A stretch of DNA of 64,000 nt from Cladopsammia gracilis. Its lineage: Eukaryota; Cnidaria; Anthozoa; Scleractinia; Dendrophylliidae. The DNA is taken from positions 1,985,001 through 2,049,000 of the forward strand of contig JAJGOT010000051.1 in assembly GCA_022457155.1 (NCBI GenBank). Direction: 5' to 3'. The notes beneath the pieces were generated by a model. The model did no database searches. It was not told where the DNA came from and saw only the letters and a list, made by a program, of their open reading frames with translations. The position numbers and the translations under genes are program-made. Below are positions 41,601 to 63,915 of the stretch, piece after piece. The first letter of the stretch is position 1. Every line of letters starts with the position of its first letter.

Positions 41601-44600
41601 AAGGAAGAGTACCCCTCCCCCGGGCATGTTGGCCATGCCAAGGAGTTTTGGAGTATTTTGGGCTTTACGCTCCCCACCCCTTCCGCCATTTGATAGGGCA
41701 GAAGGTCCTGTGAACGAGGTCGCTACCCCTGAATTAAAAACAGTGTAGATTTGAGTGGAATTTGAACTCGATGAACGTGGATGCAATTCATCGCAAGTAA
41801 ACACAAGTGCAGCAAGTGGTGGTCAAGTCGATGCAAGTTTTCAAGCTGCCTCAACTTGCCGTTCTGTTTGGCCGTTGCTTGACATGGCGCGGGTGATCGT
41901 CATCTTAGCTTTGTTGCAAAAACCCAAAGACCTGGAAATTAATGAAGTTGTGATGGATGCGTTCTTTTTTATTTGTAGATTATCTAAACCAGGTCCAGGA
42001 CCCAATATCAAGTTCCTCCCTGAGGTCGAGTCGGTGAGGAGTGCTGTTAGTGACCTCAAGAAGCAGAACATTGATAAGATCATTGCCATTGGTCACGCGG
42101 GTATAGAGATGGACAAGAAGATAGCCAAAGAAGTCGAGGGTGTCGATATAGTGGTGGGAGGTCATACAAACACCTTCCTTTACACAGGTAGTGCCTCTAC
42201 TCCTAACCCTATTCTATTCCTACCCCTGCCATGCCCCTGTCCCTGTCCCTGCCCATACCCTACCACTACATATACCCCTATATACCTACCTATACCTACC
42301 TACCTATACCCCTACGTTTACCCCTACAAGCAACTTAATGGCCTTACACAGTTAGGTCCACTACCCTTGTAAGGGTCTTGTAACTCATTTCTACCTCTTC
42401 TAGTGGTAGGAGGGTGTCAGACAAGTAGTCCTTTTGACGGCCCCTTCCATACCTGTACGTATACCCTACCCCTCTTGATGGTGAAAACGTTGTTTAGTTT
42501 TGCAAGTTAAGTTAGTCTGCGCGTTTATTTTGGCACTTCATTCTGGACTCAACAAAACTGTAATCAACTTAGGGCGCTCAGCATTTCTTAGAACTGACCG
42601 GCCGGACTGATCATTTCGTAAACATGATATACCTTTTCAACTCGTAGATACGCGAAGCGTTGAAGGGGACAATATGCAAATTTTAACTCCTCTCTTCCAT
42701 CCATCAGCTGTAAACTTTTCTTGGTAATTCCGCTGACATAAGGCTTGCGCATATATTTTGCCCGTTCAAAATGCGATAGGTTATTTTTAACTGCCTTTAG
42801 GAGGGGAGGGTGGGAAGTTCGACGTAGAGGCTGGGGGGGGGGGGGGGGGTTGTCGTTGGATCAAAACGTGTAGGAGAGGGGAGGGTCCGAAGGTTGTTTC
42901 GTATTCACGAGCTGGCTCATAGGAGCCTCTGATTCAGAAGCTGGTGCTACAGTGCGAGTTTATCAAAATGATGCATACTATTTTTTTAATTAACCGTCAT
43001 GGCCGGCCATTTGTGAAAAATAATGGCATACTATTTAAGAATTAGCCGGTTTCTGAAAAATGGTACGCGCCATTAGCTTACAATATCGTCAATATCAAAC
43101 AATTTTATTCAAGAAAAATGACTCCTTAGTTTACTATTTATTTCCGGATAAACGATAGTCGTGTTTAAACTGAACAGGGCTTATCGTTTAGCCTGTTTCT
43201 TTCATTTCATTTAGGCAAACCACCGTCTACAGAAACGCCTTACGGTCCATATCCCCTGGTAATCATACCGGATAGCAACCCAGAGGATAAGGTCCTGGTT
43301 GTCCAGGCGTTTGCTTATGGCAAATATCTAGGGCATCTGAAGGTTGATTTTGATGATAAGGGTCATGTGACTACCTGGACCGGCAATCCAATACTGCTGA
43401 ACAAATCAGTACCGAAAGATCCAACAGTTCTTCGACAGGTTGAGCAGTGGAAGGCTGAGGTCGCCAAGATTTCAGAGGTGAGAACCAAAATCTTTATTCA
43501 ACTTACTGAACTTCGCCGACTCATAAGTGAATCTGTAACGTTAATTTCGGGGGTGTTGCCCATGGGAAAAGAGCATCGTTTCCAGTTCATTCTCGTGAAC
43601 GTATCGGAAACGTTTCCGATTGTCCAATCAGTAACGTGTACGATCATTACGTCACATTCTTGGCATCTTGCAAGACACTTTATTTCACTTTAATTGGAGA
43701 CTTATTCAAACTCACTGAATGTATACAATAATAATATAAAATTACAAAAAGGAGAGTTTGAGAAGGAGCTAGCGAACGGACACGAACACTATAAATACTA
43801 ATCATATACGTTTATAAATTCATAGCTAAAAATTCTCAGCAGCAAAAACGTCTGCCAAACTGCAATATGGACACACAAACTTCCACGATCTACGGTCGCA
43901 AATTAAAACTGCAAGGTTAGTAAGTTGGCAACGGGAGGAAACGCGGCTCAAAACCAAATCTTTTTTGTTTTGCAGGTCGTAGTGGGTTCCAGTTTTGTTT
44001 TCCTCGACGCAAAAAGACCAGACTGCATGCTTAAAGAATGCAATTTAGGAAACGTTGTTACGGACGCTATGGTGTTTTATTACGCTAATCAATCTGCCAA
44101 TAACGCACAGTGGACCGCTGCAAGTATTGCAGTTCAAAACAGTGGCAGCATCACTGCATCTATTGCCGTCAGTGCACAAGGTACTGCAACAGGTGTCTCC
44201 ATATTGGCTATGCATTAAGTTATGTACTTGCTGCCTCGTCCATTGGAATGGGTCTTCATGCCACCTATATTTATTTTCCAACTGTCGTTTCACTCTATAG
44301 CGAAGATATCAGTGACGTCACCAATTGTTATTAATGTGCCAACCAGAGCCTTATTGGCTGCCGAAACAAAGGGTTCTTTTGTTCCAGTGGTTGGCACATT
44401 TGAATAACAAAAATAATGTTTGTAAACAGATATCATCCCTATTTGCTCCTTTTCTGCAGATGCTGTTACGTATGGTCATATTGCAAACAGTTTTCCCTAC
44501 AAGAACAGAGTGGATCTTGTGGAACTAAAAGGAAAGGACCTCGTCCAGGTTTTTGAACAAGTGGCTTCCATGTACGATGAAAACAAGCCGAGTCCGTCGT

Positions 44601-46415
44601 TCCTTCAAGTTTCAGGTATATGATACTCTTTAGTTAAGGCTGGTTTCCATAAAATCGCTTCCAATCACTGAATTTAACGCGGGAGTTCACCTGAAATCCA
44701 TTTTTCTGGGTGTTTCTTGGTGTTGCGGAAGCCATTGTTGGTTAGCTTTTGTGTTGTGGTGTGGGTATTGTTCAGTGTCTTTTGAATCTTTTGTTTTCCG
44801 TCATTTGGTGATCACACCATCCGCAACACCAAGAAACTACCATTTTTCTTGCCACTAATGACATGGCTTTAATGGAAATATCTCGTTTACGTTTCAAGCA
44901 ATCAAAAAACTCCATACTCATCTCATGAATCTATGGGGTGTTTTGTAACGTTTGGGGTATGTTTGGAAGGAAATAGTTTTTCTCAAAGGATTTGTAAAAT
45001 TTAGAGAAATAAGAAACATTGAAGGTTTAGTAAAGTTTTAAAATTAGAATTTGTTGTTAATAATTAATAGATCGACACCAAGTTAGTCCACTGACAACCT
45101 GGGGTGCTCTTGTGTGGGCATCAACTGTCTGTTAGTGTTCCAAAAATCATTTTTTTTCTTCTATCCCTTCTTTAAACCTCTTAAAATTTCATTCAAATTC
45201 ACGTGTACCCCCGCCTTAACTGGCCTTTGACTCTGTAATACCCGCGGGGAATCCCCTTATGAAATTGACGGGGTGGTGATCAGAAATTTGACAGGAAACC
45301 AAACAGGTACCATCAAACTCGTTCCCAGGACATCCCTTTTTTAAAAAAAATATATAAAGGAAAAAGACCCGGGAACGAGGGCGAGGTACCACAAACCCGT
45401 TTTGTTTGGGTCAAGCCCAAATCATACCGTCCAGAAGGACGTCGGACACCTTATTGAGATTTACATAACGGAGTAACTGGTTAGCTTTCAGTTGAGGTTA
45501 GGGGTAGCAGTTTATATAGTGGTACAGTAGGCAATGCAAGCGTAAGCCTAGCTGAGGTCACAGGTTCGATCCTGAGTGGGGATTTTAGATTTTCTTTTTT
45601 ACACTTAAAAATTCTAAGTCTTCTGAGTACGACATTACGTTATATAGGTCTCAATAAGGTGTCCGATGTCCTTCTGGACGGTATGATGTAGGCACCTGTT
45701 TCGCAGATACGGCAGCCATATTGATTTTGCCGGGTCGTGGGCATCCCATAATGAACATTGAAAACAAAGGAATATATTAATTTAAATGGTCATTATGGGA
45801 TGCCCTGGGGGCAAAATCACTATGGCTGCCTTATCTGCGAAACGAGGTATGGGGAGGTGGCCCTTTGATTGTACCAAGTTCTGTGGGATTCTGTGGTACG
45901 AGTGCTGATTATGCGCAATAAAGAAACGGTGCGATACAAGGGAAATTAAGAGCTTCATGCGAAGAAATCTTCAAAATGGCCAAAGCAACGTTACCCTGTC
46001 TTGCCTTTCAGGACTCCAAATACAGTACGACATGAAAAAGCCTTCAGGGAGCAGAGTGGTGGATATCCAAGTCCGTTGTGCCAGCTGTCAAGTCCCTGTT
46101 TATAAACCACTCGATGAATCCGCGGTCTACAAAGTAATTCTAACGTCCTACATGGCTCGTGGTGGAGCGGGTCTCAGTGTAATCAGAGAGAAGAAACTCT
46201 CCCATCAAGTCGGCAATATAACTGACGATGTATTGATGATGAACTATTTCAAGGCAAAATCTCCCATTATGACCGGAGAAGAGAGAAGAATCACTTTTGT
46301 ACGCACGGAGGGCAAGGCACCCGTGACATGTGGCAGTGCTGGGAACATACAGGCTGTGAATATGCTGTTGGCAGTTGCTGTATTTGCATGTTCATTTGTA
46401 AAACACATTTTCTGA
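32671..46415 (+). CDS. NT5E-like: Ecto-5'-nucleotidase (CD73 family), complete 7-exon gene
   Basis: Exons 32671-33015, 39664-39872, 41979-42187, 43215-43477, 43976-44180, 44460-44615 and 46012-46415 splice with GT/AG borders and matching phases into 597 codons including the stop (596 residues; human CD73 is 574). Signal peptide at 1-24. Metallophosphatase domain: DNH (Asp34, His36), SGGD, GNHEFD (Asn119, His120), GHAG and GGHTN. C-terminal nucleotidase domain from exon 4. The C-terminus is a hydrophobic tail (NMLLAVAVFACSFVKHIF) after a small-residue stretch, as for a GPI anchor. The family converts extracellular AMP to adenosine at the cell surface. Oddities: by alignment to human CD73, Arg354 is Met, Arg395 is Thr (NSGSIT instead of NGGGIR) and Asp506 is Ala (MARGGAG), so nucleotide recognition may differ. 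The first three exons are duplicated upstream. Confidence 0.92.
33065..33335. repeat. Direct repeat downstream of exon 1, copy 2
   Basis: Same unit as 5655-5923. Confidence 0.75.
33341..34204. mobile_element. TIR element carrying a helicase fragment, copy 2
   Basis: Inverted ends TACGAGTAGTCCCTCC... with the GC-rich CGCGCGT block; the right end is partly duplicated (two ACTACTCGTA/CCTACTCGTA stops about 50 bp apart). The longer version of 5929-6434. Confidence 0.8.
33653..33907 (-). pseudogene. RecQ-like helicase N-terminal fragment inside the TIR element
   Basis: Minus-strand frame reading LKPKQTQAVEALLAGKDVLA then ILSSRFGKGLIYQ. This matches the Q-motif and Walker A region of RecQ/DEAD-type helicases (usual form GxGKS/T). 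Here the Walker A is changed to SRFGKG, and the frame degenerates after about 50 residues. It looks like a captured or relic gene piece, not a working helicase. Confidence 0.65.
34481..34515 (-). ncRNA. Candidate hammerhead ribozyme core in Penelope-like 3' region
   Basis: Minus strand: CTGAAGA (fits CUGANGA), a 7-bp stem GAAAGGC/GCCTTTC closed by TGT, then GAAA. This is the conserved hammerhead core with stem II. Stem III and the cleavage triplet could not be placed with certainty. Penelope-like elements are known to carry hammerhead motifs. Confidence 0.4.
34936..35152 (-). pseudogene. GIY-YIG endonuclease end of a Penelope-like element
   Basis: About 71 codons reading NVIYMVQCNRCHKQYIGETK, with the paired motifs (IYMV...YIGET) of GIY-YIG endonucleases. 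The upstream part of the frame is minisatellite and not part of the protein. The frame stops at RFND, and homologous sequence continues in another frame, so it is broken. Confidence 0.72.
35153..38925. repeat. 42-bp minisatellite array D (NT5E copy 2 intron 1)
   Basis: About 90 units. It shows higher-order structure: a block of about 586 bp (14 units) is repeated at 36.0-36.6 and 36.6-37.2 kb, marked by a GAGTAGAGAGAG variant. A larger segment with the GTCGTACAAATCGAAC unit occurs at about 35.6 and 37.7 kb. Open frames of 185-296 codons on the minus strand are consequences of the 14-codon period. Confidence 0.95.
38926..39296. other. Copy 2 counterpart of 26251-26636
   Basis: Same CCAAT-motif segment with a few substitutions. 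Confidence 0.4.
39297..39626. mobile_element. Nested MITEs upstream of exon 2, copy 2
   Basis: Counterpart of 26637-26964; inner element at 39366-39487. Both segmental copies share the nest, so it predates the duplication. Confidence 0.85.
40074..40252. repeat. Foldback element, intron 2 copy 2
   Basis: Counterpart of 27412-27590. Confidence 0.85.
41424..41559. repeat. 136-bp palindrome, copy 2
   Basis: Counterpart of 28742-28877, again after a G-rich run ending GGGGTACTCCC. Confidence 0.85.
42190..42330. repeat. Pyrimidine-rich CCCTRY tract, copy 2
   Basis: Counterpart of 29640-29790, with extra CTACCTAC units. Confidence 0.8.
42415..43214. other. Unique part of NT5E intron 3
   Basis: Sequence beyond the right edge of segmental copy 2, with a G homopolymer at about 42833-42849. 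No gene or clear repeat seen. Confidence 0.5.
44616..45420. other. NT5E intron 6, first part
   Basis: Contains two small inverted repeats: TTTCTTGGTGTTGCGGA (about 44714) with its complement near 44827, and CTCGTTCCCAGGACATCCC (about 45318) with a complement near 45365. No coding signal. Confidence 0.5.
45421..45687. mobile_element. TIR element enclosing a tRNA-like sequence
   Basis: Inverted ends of 39 bp starting ATCATACCGTCCAGAAGG, with one mismatch. The interior has a B-box-like GGTTCGATCCT (45563-45573) and an upstream TATAGTGGTACAGTA stretch that could be a degenerate A box, so the core resembles a tRNA pseudogene or SINE head within a DNA-type element. Confidence 0.65.
45695..45847. 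repeat. Foldback element
   Basis: Arms of about 60 bp (TTTCGCAGATACGGCAGCC and imperfect complement) around an AT-rich loop, starting 7 bp after the previous element. Confidence 0.85.
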
Positions 46416-46599
46416 GTAGGTTCGATTCAGATGCGCCGTGGCAGTAGCGCTACTGTGGTTCGGCAGTGATGTAGTAAAGTTGTAGTTAATTATTGGATAG
46501 TTCTGATTATAATGTATAAGGTTTATTTTTAGTTATTGTATGTAGTAGCCCACGACTCACTGGAAGACCATTTTTGTAATGTAATGATGAATGTGACCA

Positions 46600-46990
46600 T
46601 TCCCAACGCCGTGATCCTTTTGGCCAGCGCCACGGATCACGGACTATGGCCGGTTCCAATTGCCCTTATCGTAGATGAGTACGCCACGCCAACATATCAG
46701 CGGTTTCTCGCTTTCTTGACCCTATAGTCTCGTTTTGATGTTTACGAGAACCTCTGACGACGATGAGCGTAAACATCAAACGAGACTATAGGGTCAAGAA
46801 AGCGAGAAACCGCTGATATGTTGGCGTGGCGTACTCATCTACGATAAGGGCTATAAGAAAGTCGTTCTGTACATTCTGCTCAAATTTGATTGGCCGATAA
46901 TCGAAAAAGGAACACTCTGCGCATGTTTAATAAGTCGATACCGGCCAGAGTACGTGACGCTGGCCAAAAGGATCGCAGGTTTGGGGACGA
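46600..46990. repeat. Large foldback element 3' of NT5E
   Basis: Core arms of about 85 bp (46661-46745 and 46769-46852, starting CCCTTATCGTAGATGAGTAC) with less perfect outer arms (GATCCTTTTGGCCAGCG and complement near 46962). Confidence 0.85.
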
Positions 46991-47037
46991 CAATGGAATG
47001 TCGTAAGGAAGTGGTGTGACTGTGGTGCCTCTTCTGA

Positions 47038-47197
47038 ATAGCCAAATTTCGATATATTAAAATTCAACTTCAAACAAAAGACATCGCTACGAGGCTTCGG
47101 GGAATAAACCATATAGATCCCTACTATCATTCCCCTAAGCCTTGTAGTGATGTCTTTTGTTTCAAGTTGGATTTTAATATATAGAAATTGGGCTATT
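47038..47197. repeat. Foldback element between NT5E and RBBP4
   Basis: Arms of about 65 bp, starting AATAGCCAAATTTCGATATA, imperfect. Lies in the tail-to-tail gap of about 1.35 kb between the two genes. Confidence 0.83.
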
Positions 47198-47768
47198 AGG
47201 TTTTACTTCAGTCCAAAACGTGTCATGTATAATGACAAAGATTAAGAAGTCTTACTTCTCATCCGCTGACCCCATTGTTGTTTAGATTTGGGTGTGGCAT
47301 TTGAATCGGGGTCGTACCACTAACTTGTTAGCAGTTAGCACAAAATAAAACACATCGTTCATTACAATGATTCTTCTCAGCTCTTGTCTTCACTTATTGT
47401 TTAATGCAGTTATTTTAAACTACTAGAAAAAGCAACTATGGTACATTTTTTAGTGCTCGAATGACAAGCACAGGATGATCTCATAAAACACATTAAACAA
47501 AGCAGGTATGTTATCACGGGGCAGAAAAATCGCTCTGTAGACTGTACGACTTACAAGTGCAGTTACAAAGAAAATACAAATACCACAGGGTAGATCTTAA
47601 CTTCATGTTTTCCTGGCGTAACTAAACGGTCATGACGGAACAGTGTTTTGCTCTTGTGGAAGAAAACAAACAAGTTACATGCATGAAACTAAGATCTGTT
47701 ACAAACAATTTGCGAGATTCTTGGACTCTCCAGAAATATCAATCAGTGTCCTTGTATAAAAATCTGTT

Positions 47769-59946
<12,178 letters not shown>

Positions 59947-60110
59947 AACAAAAAAAGTGAAAGTTGTTTTTCCCTCGTGGTGGACAGAGACCGACAATCA
60001 GAGCGAACAAAATGGCGTGCGTATTCCCCGCCAAATTCTAATGTCACGTGATCATAGCGGACCAATCAAGCGTCATTTTGGACGATATCCGCAGTTTAGC
60101 CTTCAAACGT
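59947..60110 (-). promoter_or_regulatory. Probable RBBP4 promoter
   Basis: Region just upstream of the ATG. It contains CACGTG at 60045-60050, a CCAAT box at 60062-60066 and AAAATGGCG at 60009-60017. No TATA box is seen. Position-based inference. Confidence 0.45.
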
Positions 60111-60180
60111 GACCGAAGACTCAGATTTTTTAACCTGCGCGCAAAAAATGCCAGCAAATCAAAATCATACTAATTGTGGA

Positions 60181-60383
60181 CACTTTCCAAATCTAATTGA
60201 AATTTGGAAGTGTTGGTTTTTGAGGAGAGGGGAAAACCGGAGTACCCGGAGAAAAACCTCTCGGAGCAGGGAGAGAACCAACAACAAACTCAACCCACAT
60301 ATGACGCCGGGCCGGGAATCGAACCCGGGCCACATAATTGGTGGGAGACGAGTGCTCTCACCACTGCATTACCCCTGCTCCCC
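60181..60383 (-). mobile_element. tRNA-derived SINE
   Basis: Reading the minus strand, the head has an A-box-like GCAGTGGTGAGAGC and a B-box GGTTCGATTCC, giving a tRNA-like 5' part. Then a conserved core (GGTTTTTCTCCGGGTACTCC) and a tail ending CCAACACTTCCAAATTTC. This is the arrangement of metazoan tRNA-derived SINEs. The exact family name was not verified. Confidence 0.85.
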
Positions 60384-61578
60384 TAAAACGAATAGCGTTA
60401 GAATTTATGATAAATAATTTAGTATCAGAACTCAAGAAATTTGGCTGCAACTACCGTAAGAATGATTCGAATTGGCGCCCTCCTTCCAATGAGCGCCTCC
60501 ATTTTTATTAAGCACCTCCCCTGCCCCTTGAGTATCGTTTTGTCAGTAAGCGGCTCCTTTCTAATAAGTTTTTGCGAGACACCATTGTGACATCTTGGGA
60601 CGGCTTGTTCCCGCAACACGTGATGTGGCACGCGTGATGCAGGTGACAAGTTGGTTCCAAGGTACGGAACTTGATATTGTGTACGGGTCATTGTGCAATC
60701 TATTTACGACTGCTTTCTTGTAGTTGTTCTTAGTTTGTTGCAAGCTACACCGCGCTGACGAGTCCCAAGAAAGGGCGAAACAGCTGTCCGCGGTTGCTAC
60801 CCTGCTTTATCGGTTTCTGTCGCATTGGTGTCTCGCAAAATCTACCTTTTTACGTAGTCATATCAGCCTTGCAGTTTGTCGTTTATATTTGTTCATTTTT
60901 TGGCTTTTAAGGTCTTTCGTAGATCCTACGTATCGTTTACAGCAATCGTCAGTTACATTATCGTTTGCGGTCCTTTGCAGATTTTGGTTCTATTTTCTAA
61001 TAAGCGCCCCCTATTAAAGATGCAACACCAGAAAGCTATTATTCTGACTTGGCGAGCCGTTGTTATCTTTGTTCTGACAATGCGAATTGTAAATTTTCTG
61101 TTTTCGTTTATTGAAGTGCTTTTTCACGCTCGTATAAAGTTTTTTGTCAAAAAAAAGAAATAAGGCGACGCGCGAAGGAAAATATTGCAAGTGCTGACAG
61201 AGGGGGATAGGCAGTCTCCTGTTGAAATTGTTTTTCCCGCCGTTTTAGCTGCTACACGGTCCCACAATCTTTATTTATTAAAATATAAAATATCAGCAAG
61301 ACCACAGCGACAAATTATCATCATCATCGTCATCAATCTTTATTTATACACGAAATCGTATCATGATTTACATGGTCTTCCTAGGAGTCGTGTGAATTTA
61401 CACTAGAGTACATTACCTGTAGAATTACTTAACTAAGAAAAATAAAGTACAATGAAAAATACGATCAAGGTTTCTTCAATTAATCAAACTGCATTAAACT
61501 AAAAATTAAACTATAAAATCGTTGAGTGCTGCCGGATCTCCCAGTTGTAGACCTGGATCAGTACAATAATTACTTGTA
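60384..61578. other. Intergenic sequence, no gene recognised
   Basis: Contains TAATAAGCGCCCCCTATTA-like stretches and an ATCATC run near 61320. Small frames without domains. Confidence 0.5.
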
Positions 61579-61834
61579 GAAAATCAGAAAACGGCAAACT
61601 GATCCTTACGGCAAGGCGATGAAGGAGTAAATAAAAGAATAAAAAAAATATATATATATATTCAAACAACGAACTTTTAGTTTTATCTTCATTTTTCTGT
61701 TAGCTTCTGAAGAAGGTTTGTTTTCAAACCGAAATATTGGGCAATTTTGTTTGAATATATATATTTTGTTTTATTCTTTTGTTTACTCCTTCATCGCCTT
61801 GCCGTAAGGATCAGTTTGCCGTTTTCTGATTTTC
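61579..61834. repeat. Foldback element with a hammerhead-like core in the loop
   Basis: Arms of about 85 bp (GAAAATCAGAAAACGGCAAA... and complement) ending in TA-rich sequence. The loop contains 61707-61740: CTGAAGA, a stem AGGTTTG/CAAACC and GAAATATTGG. Confidence 0.85.
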
Positions 61835-61872
61835 CACAATCTTACGATTGGAACAGGCTGGGCAGTTGGTAA

Positions 61873-62109
61873 TTGATGGGGTTTATTAAATACATTAACT
61901 TGAGAGAACTGACCAAAACGAACCAAGTGAAAAATAGGCCGCATGCTTGTTCATTGGTAACGTTTCATGGTGACGGGTTTGAACTAACTCTTAACAATAA
62001 CTTTATTGGCACTATTAAATATATAGTGAATTCACGTAGCAATTTGCCAATTAAAGGTTATGGTAACCATTATAAATTTAAAGTTGGAAAATGGATAATA
62101 AATAATTGA
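61873..62109 (+). other. 78-codon ORF of unknown nature
   Basis: Open frame (contains VTFHGDGFELTLNNNFIG) with balanced amino-acid composition but no recognised domain and no splice or promoter support. May be a relic of a transposon gene or chance. Confidence 0.15.
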
Positions 62110-63777
62110 GTCTCTCGGGAACAAAGGTAACCACAAGAAAATATTTACACTGGCAGAAGTATTTTATCTCATTACTCCTTCATCTCCGGCGATGATACAA
62201 TTAAAAATGTCATTTCTATTTTTCAATTTCAATTTAACTTTCGTCATTTACTGGTTTTATATTTCCTGCGTGATTCTGCAACTGATGAAGTAATTCCCAA
62301 ACAAGGAAAATTAGATATCATGTTGTTTTTCACGTGAGCGAATTCTGACGCAAAATTAAAAGTCGTTCTATGACGTGACCTCTGTGGTCATGCCCGTGTC
62401 TCCTATGGCGTCATAAAACGTGATCTCAATGATCGATATTTACTTTTTAAAGCGGCTAGGAAGCAGCTTTCGCGTCGGTAAACGCACCAAAAATGAATTC
62501 CAGATTAACTGAGACAAACATATCCTGTCTATCTTTAAGAACGACTCAACAATTTATGTTTTTTTTTCAAACAAATCAAACCAACAGCTCTCTGGCTTCC
62601 GGCAATATTTTTTTCCGGCAATTTTTTTTATTTACTGTTGAACACAATGCAAATTCAAATTCAAGATCAAGTTTCCTTGAAAAATGTACTAATCGGAATA
62701 TGTATTTTTTCTCCCCACCTATTTGCTTAGAAAAGAATCATAGCTGCTTTTGCTGTAGTTTCATGATTTTTCTATCGCCATACAAGAGAAAGAGGATCCC
62801 GAACCCGAAACCATTTACGCATTGTTCAGGGAAGTAATTCATCGATAGCCGAACTTTTCAAAAGGATGAGGGATTATTTATGGCGATACAGCACTTTTTT
62901 TTATTGATAAAGGAATCTTTTACTGAAATTTGGAATTCACAAACAGGGAATCATAAGAAATCATATCATGCTCGCTTTCACATATTGACGCAAATTATTA
63001 AGCGATGACGAAGTCATCGCGTTATTGCCGTCGTGCCGTGGTGGCTGTCCGGATTACACCCGAGAAATACTGGGAACTAGCTTGGGAGATAAGGTCACGT
63101 GACCACCTCGTTTGCTCTGCCATTTTGTTTTGAAGTGTGGAGAAAAGGTTTGTTTGTCTGTTTCAAATTTTACACCGCCGTGCTTTATTTATCGTGAATA
63201 TATTTGCGGTCACTTGCAAACAAACAAACACGAAGTGATATACATACATTAGCAGTACATACTCGCACTCGCGATAGGCAAAAGGTCTGGGAGTCCGGGC
63301 GCTGTTTCGAAACGGATCTTTGCTTTTGTCTCAGAAAGAACTTGTCAGAACTGAAGGCCAGAAATAGCACCGAAATAGCATTAATTTACTGAACTTGACT
63401 TATAACTGAGTATCCTACGACAGCTGTTACCTGAAAACGAAGTGTGCGGTGGTTCATGATCAGTTGTGTACAGATATTATATCGGAGCAACTTCATTGTA
63501 TCGAAGGAAGAGAAGGAAATTAAACACTTTATCTCGGATTCAAGCTATTAATAAAGGTGAGCCATCATTACCAGCATATTGTGTATACAGTTATGGTATC
63601 TTTAATGTAATATAGAGCCGCTGTGGGGTTGTATAATGCTTATCTCAAAGCCAGAGAATGTTTAAATCGTGTCAAAGGAAAATTCTGGTCTATGTTGTTA
63701 TTTCTGTTTTATCTGGAAGCTATATAATTATATAAGCTTACCTTCCAACGTTGAGAAATGTTGTTTATGCGTGGCAA
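62110..63777. other. Intergenic sequence with a palindromic E-box
   Basis: No gene recognised. GGTCACGTGACC at 63093-63104 is a perfect 12-bp palindrome containing the CACGTG E-box (CLEAR-like GTCACGTGAC). It could belong to a promoter further right. Confidence 0.4.
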
Positions 63778-63915
63778 ATGAGTTACTACACTAAGTTTTG
63801 GTTCACACAAATCTGCATGTATCGTTGTTATATTCCACTTTTGATTCGACTTGCTAACGATGTAGAAATGAATCCTGGTCCTTGCTATTTTGTAGATTTT
63901 CAATACATAAAATGA
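63778..63915 (+). CDS. LINE (CR1-type) 5' fragment with a 2A-like motif
   Basis: 45-codon ORF from ATG at 63778 to TGA at 63913-63915. It has a hydrophobic stretch (MYRCYIPLLIRLA) leading into DVEMNPGP at 63859-63882, which fits the DxExNPGP consensus of 2A translational-skipping peptides. Such N-terminal 2A modules are known in non-LTR retrotransposons of echinoderms and cnidarians. The frame stops ten codons later, so this is a truncated or mutated copy. Confidence 0.6.
   Translation: MSYYTKFWFTQICMYRCYIPLLIRLANDVEMNPGPCYFVDFQYIK

Larger units (their letters stand above)
31065..42414 (+). repeat. Segmental duplication, copy 2
   Basis: Second copy of the NT5E 5' half. Lacks the 18-kb stretch containing the palindromic Polinton, but has its own later changes: a 504-bp TIR insertion at 31557, a Penelope-type fragment at 34330 and expansion of the minisatellite. 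Confidence 0.9.

Noticed and set aside
41755..42372. 205-codon frame across NT5E exon 3 of copy 2
   Set aside because: Only 41979-42187 is exon; the rest is intron read-through on both sides, shown by splice signals and family alignment.
61321..61340. ATCATC microsatellite as a regulatory array
   Set aside because: Simple repeat similar to those at 28395 and 41053; nothing suggests function.
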